Of a stretch of 6,762 nucleotides of DNA, positions 1 through 4,503 are shown one piece after another (positions within the stretch are counted from its first letter, which is position 1; each line of letters starts with the position of its first letter). Both the position numbers and the translations under genes were made by a program. The notes under the pieces are model-generated. The model was not told the origin of the DNA, ran no database searches, and saw nothing but the letters and a program-made list of their open reading frames with translations. This DNA is from Aquificaceae bacterium (GTDB lineage Bacteria; Aquificota; Aquificia; Aquificales; Aquificaceae), in contig JALSTO010000323.1 in the NCBI GenBank assembly GCA_026983685.1, forward strand, positions 1-6,762. The letters are read 5' to 3'.

Positions 1-540
1 GCCTATGAGGAGCTGGGAGGGATTGATGCCTTTATCCATCTTGCCTCTCCCTATTTCAGCACTCCAGTAGAAAAGCTCAGCAGGGAGGACCTTTACTCCC
101 ACTTTGTTCCCATAGCTGAAGCGTTCCTGTTTCTCTCAAAGCTCATTTATGAAAGGATGTTGGGGAACAATGATAAGGTGAAGGGAAGGATAGTAGCCTT
201 CGGAGACTGGGCTGTTGAGTGCACACCCTATAAGCGCTACTCCGCCTACTTCGTGGCGAAGGGTGCGCTTCACACAGCGGTCAAGGTTCTCGCCAAAGAG
301 TTTGCACCCCATGTTCTCGTGAACTGCATAGCCCTCGGTCCTACCCTGAAGGCTGAGGAGCTGAGCGATGAGGAGTGGGAAAGAATTCTTAAAAAAACAC
401 CGCTCCAGAGAGCGGTCTCTTTAGATGATGTAATCAGTTTAACCCGCTTCCTTCTTGAGTGCGACAGCATCACAGGGGAGATAATCAGGGTTGATGGGGG
501 CAGGCACATAGCAGGTTCTGGGACCGGGAGCGTCGGATGA
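1..540 (+). CDS. FolM/PTR1-like short-chain dehydrogenase/reductase (5' end missing)
   Basis: The frame is open from the first base, so the N-terminal Rossmann part (TGxxxGIG) lies outside; 179 residues are present. The visible part has the SDR active-site YxxxK (Y83, K87 of the fragment), a V-N-C-I-A-L-G-P strand after helix F (107-114), and a C-terminal V-D-G-G-R-H-I (164-170). The usual catalytic Ser before the Tyr is replaced by Asp69 in the stretch F-G-D-W. From memory, this Asp and the DGGRH ending resemble E. coli FolM (dihydromonapterin/dihydrofolate reductase) and trypanosomatid PTR1 rather than FabG. The likely role is therefore NAD(P)H-dependent reduction of a pterin or folate in the cytosol; substrate assignment is inference. 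Its TGA stop overlaps the ATG of the QueC-like gene (ATGA), so the two are probably co-translated. A plain SDR of unknown substrate is the alternative. Confidence 0.8.
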   Translation, partial: AYEELGGIDAFIHLASPYFSTPVEKLSREDLYSHFVPIAEAFLFLSKLIYERMLGNNDKVKGRIVAFGDWAVECTPYKRYSAYFVAKGALHTAVKVLAKEFAPHVLVNCIALGPTLKAEELSDEEWERILKKTPLQRAVSLDDVISLTRFLLECDSITGEIIRVDGGRHIAGSGTGSVG

Positions 541-1145
541 AGAAGGTTGCGCTTCTGTTCAGCGCGGGGGTGGAGAGCTCTTCTCTTGCTGTCCACTACC
601 TTGAAGGGGGATACATCGTTCTGCCTGTATATGTGAAATGTGGCTTCCCGTGGGAGAAGGTTGAGATCAGGTGGGGGGAGAGGCTGTGGGTATTTTTAAA
701 GAAAAAGTACAGAAGGCTTTTGCCTATCAGAATTCTGCCTGCAAGGGGCATAGGACCCGAAGCAAACAGCGTAGAGATGCCTCTGAGAAATCTCATACTC
801 GTTAGCACTGTTGCTCTGGAGGCTCTGAGAAGGAGTATAGACAGGATAGGTATAGGTAGCCTCGGCATGTATCCCTTCCCCGACAACAACAGGGAGTTTT
901 TTGATGATGTAGAGAGGCTCCTCTCAAGGGGTGCAAGGATCAGGCTTGAGGTTGATACACCCTTCATGGGTCTTGAGAAGGAAGAGGTGATAAAACACTA
1001 CTATACCAAGCTCCCTTACAGGCTAACCTTCTCCTGCATGAGACCGATAAAAGGGATGCACTGCGGGAGGTGTGAGAAGTGTATGGAAAGGAAGGAGGGC
1101 TTCAGGAAGGCAGGGCTTCCAGACCCTACCCGCTACCTCTCTTGA
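537..1145 (+). CDS. QueC-like PP-loop ATPase with altered nucleotide loop
   Basis: A 202-residue protein related to 7-cyano-7-deazaguanine (preQ0) synthase QueC/ExsB, which uses ATP and ammonia to turn 7-carboxy-7-deazaguanine into preQ0. The C-terminus carries the complete four-Cys zinc site, C167-x8-C176-x2-C179-x2-C182 (HCGRCEKC), followed by the family-like F-R-K-A-G-L-x-D-P. Other matching segments are M-P-L-R-N (81-85, usually V-P-G-R-N) and V-D-T-P-F (139-143). The PP-loop, normally S-G-G-x-D-S, reads S-A-G-V-E-S (9-14), and the usual Y-P-D-C-R segment reads F-P-D-N-N-R (114-119), without the Cys. The protein is about 20-30 residues shorter than typical QueC. The zinc site makes family membership likely, but the altered loops mean preQ0 synthesis should not be assumed. 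The start is set by the ATGA overlap with the reductase; the 3' end overlaps the opposing DUF465 gene by 20 bases. Confidence 0.75.
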   Translation: MKKVALLFSAGVESSSLAVHYLEGGYIVLPVYVKCGFPWEKVEIRWGERLWVFLKKKYRRLLPIRILPARGIGPEANSVEMPLRNLILVSTVALEALRRSIDRIGIGSLGMYPFPDNNREFFDDVERLLSRGARIRLEVDTPFMGLEKEEVIKHYYTKLPYRLTFSCMRPIKGMHCGRCEKCMERKEGFRKAGLPDPTRYLS

Positions 1146-1353
1146 GAAACTCCTGTATCTTTCTCTCCATAAGGTCCTTGTAGTAGAGCTTTTCCTTCTT
1201 GAGCTTCTCTATCTCAAGCTCAAGGTCGTGGGTCATGGGATGGTGCCTCTCAAGTTTTGCTATATCCTTATCCAGCTCATCGTGTTTGTCCTTCCACTCC
1301 CTGAACTCAGGGTCCTCTTCGTAGAGCCTTTTTATAGCCTCTTCTCTATTCAT
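1126..1353 (-). CDS. DUF465 family small coiled-coil protein
   Basis: A 75-residue, highly charged, almost wholly helical protein. The pattern D-P-E-F-R-E-W-x-D-K-H-D-E-L-D-K-D-I-x-x-L-E (14-35) followed by L-E-I-E-K-L-K-K-E-K-L-x-x-K-D (45-59) is what I recall for DUF465 (YdcH-like) proteins, which form short antiparallel coiled coils and have no firmly established function. There is no signal peptide or membrane segment. The ATG at 1353 is preceded by AAAGGGGGA, six bases away, a strong ribosome site that lies inside the 36-bp repeat. It is the last gene of the purA-strand operon; a 55-base gap separates it from the toxin gene. The inserted toxin-antitoxin module seems to have split it from its former upstream partner, the membrane-protein gene. 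The 3' end overlaps the QueC-like gene on the other strand by 20 bases. Confidence 0.75.
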   Translation of the reverse strand: MNREEAIKRLYEEDPEFREWKDKHDELDKDIAKLERHHPMTHDLELEIEKLKKEKLYYKDLMERKIQEFLKRGSG

Positions 1354-1358
1354 ATCAA

Positions 1359-1394
1359 ATCCCCCTTTCTGGGTCTAAAGATTATTAAACCACA
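1359..1394 (-). repeat. 36-bp direct repeat, copy 1 (downstream of toxin)
   Basis: Identical base for base to 1994-2029. On the minus strand it begins TGTGGTTTAATAATC and ends AGAAAGGGGGAT. Read in the membrane-protein frame it encodes C-G-L-I-I-F-R-P-R-K-G-D and continues TTG ATA TGA, whose stop overlaps the DUF465 ATG. This copy therefore looks like the original 3' end of the membrane-protein gene, cut off from its body. It carries the GGGGGA ribosome site used by DUF465. Confidence 0.95.
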
Positions 1395-1406
1395 TGGGCT
1401 CATGTG
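1391..1406 (-). repeat. Short perfect hairpin at the insertion boundary
   Basis: CACATG, four-base loop AGCC, CATGTG (minus strand). It lies three bases after the toxin stop, with its distal arm running into repeat copy 1. It has a six-bp stem and no following T-run, so a terminator is unlikely. It straddles the junction between inserted DNA and repeat, so it might be a relic of the insertion; chance is also possible. Confidence 0.4.
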
Positions 1407-1408
1407 CC

Positions 1409-1765
1409 TCAGCGGAGAATAAGCTTTCGTACTCTTATCCTTTTCTCTTCAACTACGATAAAATTTCCTCTAACTTCTATTCCTGAGTCCAAAAGGCTCA
1501 GGAGTCTTCCAGCTATAAAGTTGACATTAATGGGAAGAAACCTCAGGAGAATAACCCCCTCAACCTTATATCCGTGTCGGTATATTAACTCTCCAAAGTC
1601 CTTATCAAAGGTCACCAGTATCCGGGATTCCTTAATTGCTATATCAATCACATCCGGGTCTTTTAGTCCAGGCTTTATCTCATCTACTCTCAGAACATCG
1701 TATCCTTGACCTTTTAAATCTTCAACCACTTTTAAAGGTATGTTCTCATCCGCAATAAGCTTCAA
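1409..1765 (-). CDS. DUF5615 PIN-like toxin (VapC45-type) of a TA pair
   Basis: A 118-residue protein starting K-L-I-A-D-E-N-I-P, with D-P-D-V-I-D-I-A-I (36-44) and L-V-T-F-D-K-D-F-G-E-L (50-60). These are the signature segments of the DUF5615/COG4634 PIN-like family. Acidic residues D6, D38, D54 and D56 are the candidate metal-binding cluster of an RNase active site. Family members paired with DUF433 proteins, such as M. tuberculosis VapC45, are regarded as ribonuclease toxins; the RNA target here cannot be told. The start is TTG at 1765, overlapping the antitoxin TGA as TTGA. AAGGTG eight bases upstream is a good ribosome site and there is no in-frame ATG nearby, so coupling to antitoxin translation is likely. 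The gene appears intact. Confidence 0.85.
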   Translation of the reverse strand: MKLIADENIPLKVVEDLKGQGYDVLRVDEIKPGLKDPDVIDIAIKESRILVTFDKDFGELIYRHGYKVEGVILLRFLPINVNFIAGRLLSLLDSGIEVRGNFIVVEEKRIRVRKLILR

Positions 1766-1986
1766 ACCGGATACACCTTTTCATTTTTCAGTATCTCAAG
1801 GGAGTACTCTATAGCAGCCAGTATATCTTCCCTCTTGAGTTGGGGGTAGTTTTCAAGTATCTCTTCAAAGGTCCATCCGCTTGCCAACAGCTCAAGGATG
1901 AACTCAACCGGTATCCTTGTCCCTTTTATGATAGGCTTGTCAACCATAACCTCAGGGTTTATCTCTATCCTGTTCCTGTACTTCAT
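1762..1986 (-). CDS. DUF433 antitoxin (VapB45-type)
   Basis: A 74-residue protein with the DUF433 hallmark near its N-terminus, R-I-E-I-N-P-E-V then K-P-I-I-K-G-T-R-I-P-V (17-27). A helical part follows, with W-T-F-E-E-I-L-E-N-Y-P-Q-L-K-R-E-D-I (38-55). DUF433 proteins are small winged-helix-like DNA-binding antitoxins that neutralise the DUF5615 partner and usually repress their own promoter. I chose ATG 1986 because GGGGGA in the repeat lies eight bases upstream and because family members start just before this R-I-E-I block. The in-frame ATG at 1995 would overlap the ribosome site and add only M-Y-L. Its 5' end overlaps the membrane-protein gene by 35 bases in another frame. No separate promoter is evident, so it may rely on read-through from purA. 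Confidence 0.85.
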   Translation of the reverse strand: MKYRNRIEINPEVMVDKPIIKGTRIPVEFILELLASGWTFEEILENYPQLKREDILAAIEYSLEILKNEKVYPV

Positions 1987-2416
1987 CAAGTACATCCCCC
2001 TTTCTGGGTCTAAAGATTATTAAACCACACAAAGAGAGCAGGTAGCCCAGCACCAGTGAGGAAAGGTTCCCTGCAAAGAGGTAAAAGATGAAGGCGACTC
2101 CGAAGGGCAGGCACAGGAGAACGTAGCTCCAGAAGTACCGCCTCACGGCGGTGTAGCTCCAGTACTTATCGGACATCCTGACTGGAAATAACCTTCTCCT
2201 GATTATGAAGGCTACGAGGTAGGCTATCAAGGATAGAGATATCTCAATTCCGTAGATGTAAAGCACCAGCTTTGCGGACACGGGCATGGAGAAGAAGCTA
2301 TAGAGAGCTAAACTTACCAGAAAGAAGAGGCTTAAGGATACTATGAAGGCGAGGTTGAGCTCCTTAGCCCTCTTTATAAAGAGCTCACCTTTATCTTGGG
2401 TAGTTCCCTGAGCCAT
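1952..2416 (-). CDS. Four-helix inner-membrane protein, unknown function, altered C-terminal tail
   Basis: A 154-residue protein with four hydrophobic stretches at about 22-43, 48-72, 94-115 and 117-135, separated by a basic R-R-R loop (73-75) and a Trp/Tyr/Arg-rich loop (81-98). There is no signal peptide. I do not recognise the family. The ATG at 2416 lies inside the 3' end of purA (43-base overlap), with AAGGGAAGAG upstream as ribosome site; no later in-frame ATG precedes helix 1. Residues 130-141 are encoded by repeat copy 2. The last 13 residues (V142-P154) come from reading the start of the antitoxin gene out of frame. The ancestral protein apparently ended after G-D-L-I (143 residues). 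The new tail is acidic and polar, so it is probably tolerated at the membrane surface. Confidence 0.7.
   Translation of the reverse strand: MAQGTTQDKGELFIKRAKELNLAFIVSLSLFFLVSLALYSFFSMPVSAKLVLYIYGIEISLSLIAYLVAFIIRRRLFPVRMSDKYWSYTAVRRYFWSYVLLCLPFGVAFIFYLFAGNLSSLVLGYLLSLCGLIIFRPRKGDVLDEVQEQDRDKP
1994..2029 (-). repeat. 36-bp direct repeat, copy 2 (inside membrane-protein gene)
   Basis: Perfect match to 1359-1394, offset 635 bp. The first bases outside the match differ on both sides (1358 A against 1993 C; 1395 T against 2030 C), so the identity is sharply bounded. This copy encodes membrane-protein residues 130-141 and carries the GGGGGA ribosome site used by the antitoxin. Confidence 0.95.
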
Positions 2417-3675
2417 ATAAACTCTTCCCTTTTGGGACCGGTAGAGAGCATTATAACAGGCACGCCCGTGTACTCCTCTATGAATCTCACGTAATCAAGG
2501 GCATTGGGCGGTAATTCCTTTACATCTTTAGCTCCCCTCGTGTCTTTGAGCCATCCCTTCAGGCTCTTATATACAGGCTTGCAGTTCTCCAGAACCTTTA
2601 GGGAGGCGGGGAAGTGCTCTATCCTTTGTCCTTCATACTCGTAAGCTACGCAGACCTTAACCTCCTCAAAGCTGTCAAGGACGTCAAGTTTGGTGAGGAT
2701 TATCCCGTCAAGGTGGTTTACCTCCACCGCATACTTCAGGGCTACGAGGTCAAGCCATCCGCACCTTCTCGGTCTTCCAGTAGTTGAGCCGTACTCTCCT
2801 CCAAGGTCTCTGAGCCTCTCCCCTTCCTCTCCCTTCAATTCCGTTGGGAAGGGACCCCCGCCCACTCTCGTGGTGTATGCCTTTGCAACACCCACCATGT
2901 AGGCGTCCGAGAAGAACTTGGGTGGAAGACCTGTTCCGTTTGAGAGACCGAGGGCTGAAGAGTTTGAAGAGGTCACGTAGGGATAGGTTCCCATATCCAC
3001 ATCAAGCATCGTCCCCTGAGCACCTTCAAAGAGGAGGCTCTTCTCTGTATCAAGAAGGTAGCGGGAGACATCCGCTACCATGTCCTTGCAGTTTTCATAC
3101 ACCCGAAGGGTCCTCTCAAAGACCTCATCTACATTAAAGCTGTAGCTCTCGCAGAAGACCTTTTCGCATATATCCCTTACGAATGAAACGTTTTCCTCAA
3201 TCAGTGTGTAGAGCCTCTTCTCGTCCTCAAGATCCGCAAGCCTTATCCCCTTCCTCCCAAACTTGAACATGTAGGCGGGACCTATGCCCCTGAGGGTCGT
3301 TCCTATCCCGCCTTTCTTTTCAAAGAGCCTATCAAGAACCTTATGGTAAGGCATAACAAGGTGTGCCCTGTCACTTATCAGTAGCCTTCCCTCGTAGTCT
3401 ATACCCTTCTTCTTCAGGCTTTCAAGCTCCTCCTGGAGGACCTCAAGGTCAACAACCATCCCCTGGGCTATAACTCCGACAACGTGGCTGTGAAGTATGC
3501 CCGTAGGAAGCAGGTGAAGTATGAACTTTTCACCGTTAACTATAACGGTGTGTCCTGCGTTGCTCCCACCCTGATATCTTACGGTAACATCGTGGTTCTC
3601 CGAAAGGAGGTCCACTATCTTTCCCTTTCCCTCATCACCCCACTGGGCTCCGAGGATGACAAGCTTCCTGTCCAT
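2374..3675 (-). CDS. purA: Adenylosuccinate synthetase
   Basis: A 433-residue cytosolic enzyme that condenses IMP and aspartate with GTP to adenylosuccinate, the first committed step to AMP. The N-terminus has the GTP-binding loop G-A-Q-W-G-D-E-G-K-G-K (9-19), with catalytic D14 and then G-S-N-A-G-H-T with catalytic H42. Further family blocks are G-I-G-P-A-Y, G-A-Q-G-T-M-L-D-V-D-M-G-T-Y-P, T-R-V-G-G-G-P-F-P-T-E, T-G-R-P-R-R-C-G-W-L-D and, near the end, S-T-G-P-K-R-E-E-F-I. Length is normal for the family. The ATG at 3675 places the first beta strand right after Met and has GGAG six bases upstream; the frame stays open 96 codons further, but that part lies antisense to the IclR gene. It is the first gene of the minus-strand operon, driven by a promoter at about 3705-3700. 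Confidence 0.97.
   Translation of the reverse strand: MDRKLVILGAQWGDEGKGKIVDLLSENHDVTVRYQGGSNAGHTVIVNGEKFILHLLPTGILHSHVVGVIAQGMVVDLEVLQEELESLKKKGIDYEGRLLISDRAHLVMPYHKVLDRLFEKKGGIGTTLRGIGPAYMFKFGRKGIRLADLEDEKRLYTLIEENVSFVRDICEKVFCESYSFNVDEVFERTLRVYENCKDMVADVSRYLLDTEKSLLFEGAQGTMLDVDMGTYPYVTSSNSSALGLSNGTGLPPKFFSDAYMVGVAKAYTTRVGGGPFPTELKGEEGERLRDLGGEYGSTTGRPRRCGWLDLVALKYAVEVNHLDGIILTKLDVLDSFEEVKVCVAYEYEGQRIEHFPASLKVLENCKPVYKSLKGWLKDTRGAKDVKELPPNALDYVRFIEEYTGVPVIMLSTGPKREEFIWLRELPKIKVSSL
3531..3550 (-). repeat. Perfect hairpin within the early purA coding region
   Basis: CACCGTTA and TAACGGTG are perfect 8-base arms around a four-base loop, in purA codons 42-48 (H-T-V-I-V-N-G). No T-run follows on the minus strand, so it is not a standard terminator. 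It could slow translation, or be a side effect of codon choice. Confidence 0.5.
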
Positions 3676-3698
3676 CGTGAGCTCCGAACTACTAATTG

Positions 3699-3704
3699 TA
3701 TAAT
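3699..3704 (+). promoter_or_regulatory. -10 element of the first IclR-type gene
   Basis: Perfect TATAAT, 13 bases before the chosen ATG at 3718, which predicts a very short 5' leader (about 7 bases). No good -35 is seen 16-18 bases upstream. The hexamer overlaps the purA -10 on the other strand. Confidence 0.55.
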
Positions 3705-3705
3705 A
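3700..3705 (-). promoter_or_regulatory. -10 element of the purA operon
   Basis: TATTAT on the minus strand, giving a predicted start near 3693 and a leader of about 17 bases that contains GGAG (3685-3682). No clear -35 is visible. It shares five of six base pairs with the divergent TATAAT. Confidence 0.5.
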
Positions 3706-3709
3706 TGGA

Positions 3710-3726
3710 GCACAGGTATGCACAGG
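3710..3726 (+). repeat. Tandem GCACAGG pair over the regulator's start codon
   Basis: GCACAGG at 3710-3716 and again at 3720-3726, a 10-bp period, so both copies face the same side of the helix. They span the ribosome-site spacer and start codon of the IclR-type gene and lie just upstream of the purA -10. A candidate operator for autoregulation; 7-bp copies could also be chance. Confidence 0.35.
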
Positions 3727-4503
3727 GATAAGAGCTTCTACCTGATACAGAACGTTGATATGGCTCTCAGGATACTCTTCCTCATAGAGAAGGAGCCAAT
3801 GGGCGTGGAGCACCTTCACGAAAAGACGGGACTCAAGCCGGAGAGGATTGAGAAGATACTCGCAACCTTCGTTGATAGGGAGTGGGTTAGCTACGAGGAG
3901 GAGTCGGGAAAGTACATGCTCGGTGTCAAGTGCTTTGAACTCGGGAGAGCTTACTTCCATCACCTTGACGTCAGGAGCCTCGCCAAGCCGATTCTAAGAG
4001 ATGTTGCGGATAAACTAAAGGAGAACGCCTACCTGACCACGAAGATAGGCTATGAGGTCCTGTACATAGAGAAGTATGAGGTTGAAAAGGAGGTCGGAAT
4101 ACTCTCCCGCTTCGGGAGGGTTCTTCCTATGTACGCTTCAGCCTCTGGGAAGATATACTTAGCCCACTTTGATGAGAGAGAGCTTGAGGATTACTTCAAG
4201 AAGGTCAAGTGGATAAAGCACACCGACAGGACGAAGACCCCCGAGGAGATAAGGAAGGAGCTGAAGGAGATAAGGGAGAAGGGATACTCCATAAACCTCG
4301 GTGAGTACGAGGAGGATGTGGTCAGCATAGCTGCCCCGGTGTTTGACTACGCGGGAAAGGTAGGCTACACCGTAAGTGTTGTTGCCCCGGCCTACAGGGT
4401 ACCGGAAGAGCTACTGGCGAGCAAGTTCAGAAAGGTTGTGGTTGAGGCATCGGAAGAGCTCTCCAAGAAGCTTGGTAAGGTCAGTCCCAATAACCAAGCT
4501 TAA
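3718..4503 (+). CDS. IclR-family transcriptional regulator (full length)
   Basis: A 261-residue protein with an N-terminal winged helix-turn-helix at about 12-70 (V-D-M-A-L-R-I-L-F-L-I, recognition region T-G-L-K-P-E-R-I-E-K-I-L, wing E-S-G-K-Y-M-L-G). A long linker helix and the C-terminal effector-binding domain follow at about 85-255. The domain shows the family blocks Y-A-S-A-S-G-K (139-145), R-E-K-G-Y-S (186-191) and V-S-I-A-A-P-V (202-208). IclR proteins act as dimers or tetramers that repress or activate a nearby operon in response to a small metabolite; the ligand is not deducible. I chose ATG 3718 because it fits the usual distance to the HTH, has GGAG seven bases upstream and sits just after TATAAT; the open frame upstream is antisense to purA. 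It diverges from purA by 42 bases, making purA and itself the likely targets. The 3' end overlaps the second IclR gene by 23 bases, tail to tail. Confidence 0.9.
   Translation: MHRDKSFYLIQNVDMALRILFLIEKEPMGVEHLHEKTGLKPERIEKILATFVDREWVSYEEESGKYMLGVKCFELGRAYFHHLDVRSLAKPILRDVADKLKENAYLTTKIGYEVLYIEKYEVEKEVGILSRFGRVLPMYASASGKIYLAHFDERELEDYFKKVKWIKHTDRTKTPEEIRKELKEIREKGYSINLGEYEEDVVSIAAPVFDYAGKVGYTVSVVAPAYRVPEELLASKFRKVVVEASEELSKKLGKVSPNNQA
4468..4501. repeat. Inverted repeat in the convergent 3' overlap of the two regulators
   Basis: AAGCTTGGT (4468-4476) and ACCAAGCTT (4493-4501) form a perfect 9-bp stem with a 16-base loop. Both arms encode the C-terminal K-L-G of their own IclR protein, in opposite directions. 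It could act as a weak two-way terminator, since both stop codons (4481-4483 minus, 4501-4503 plus) lie in it, but no T-run is seen. Shared C-terminal sequence of related proteins may suffice to explain it. Confidence 0.55.

Larger units (their letters stand above)
1395..1993 (-). mobile_element. Inserted toxin-antitoxin module bounded by 36-bp direct repeats
   Basis: Unique DNA between the two repeat copies: 599 bp, or 635 bp counting one repeat. It contains the DUF433 antitoxin and DUF5615 toxin genes and almost nothing else. Collapsing the repeats rebuilds a membrane-protein gene that ends in an ATGA overlap with DUF465, which is strong internal evidence for insertion. Hand-counted G+C for 1441-1740 is 117/300 (39%), against 67/120 (56%) for a stretch of purA, fitting foreign origin. 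No integrase, transposase or terminal inverted repeat is present, and 36 bp is longer than normal transposon target duplications, so the mechanism is unknown. Confidence 0.75.

Noticed and set aside
1126..1145. Terminator at the QueC-like/DUF465 convergence
   Set aside because: I see no stem followed by a T-run on either strand; the two genes simply overlap.
1072..1422. 116-codon plus-strand ORF across the QueC-like end and DUF465
   Set aside because: It is the antisense shadow of DUF465 and of the intergenic repeat, low in complexity (Leu/Val/Phe-rich), with no start signal.
1359..2029. CRISPR or interspersed repeat explanation for the 36-bp repeats
   Set aside because: There are only two copies, 635 bp apart, with protein-coding genes between, and the repeat itself is coding sequence of the membrane-protein gene.
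1359..2029. Ordinary insertion sequence with a target-site duplication
   Set aside because: No transposase or terminal inverted repeats were found, and 36 bp exceeds the usual duplication length; I keep 'insertion' but not 'IS'.
3484..3717. 78-codon upstream extension of the first IclR frame
   Set aside because: It is antisense to purA; the promoter, ribosome site and expected IclR N-terminus all point to ATG 3718.
3676..3963. 96-codon upstream extension of the purA frame
   Set aside because: It lies antisense to the IclR winged-helix region, has no PurA homology, and the ATG at 3675 with GGAG matches the normal PurA start.
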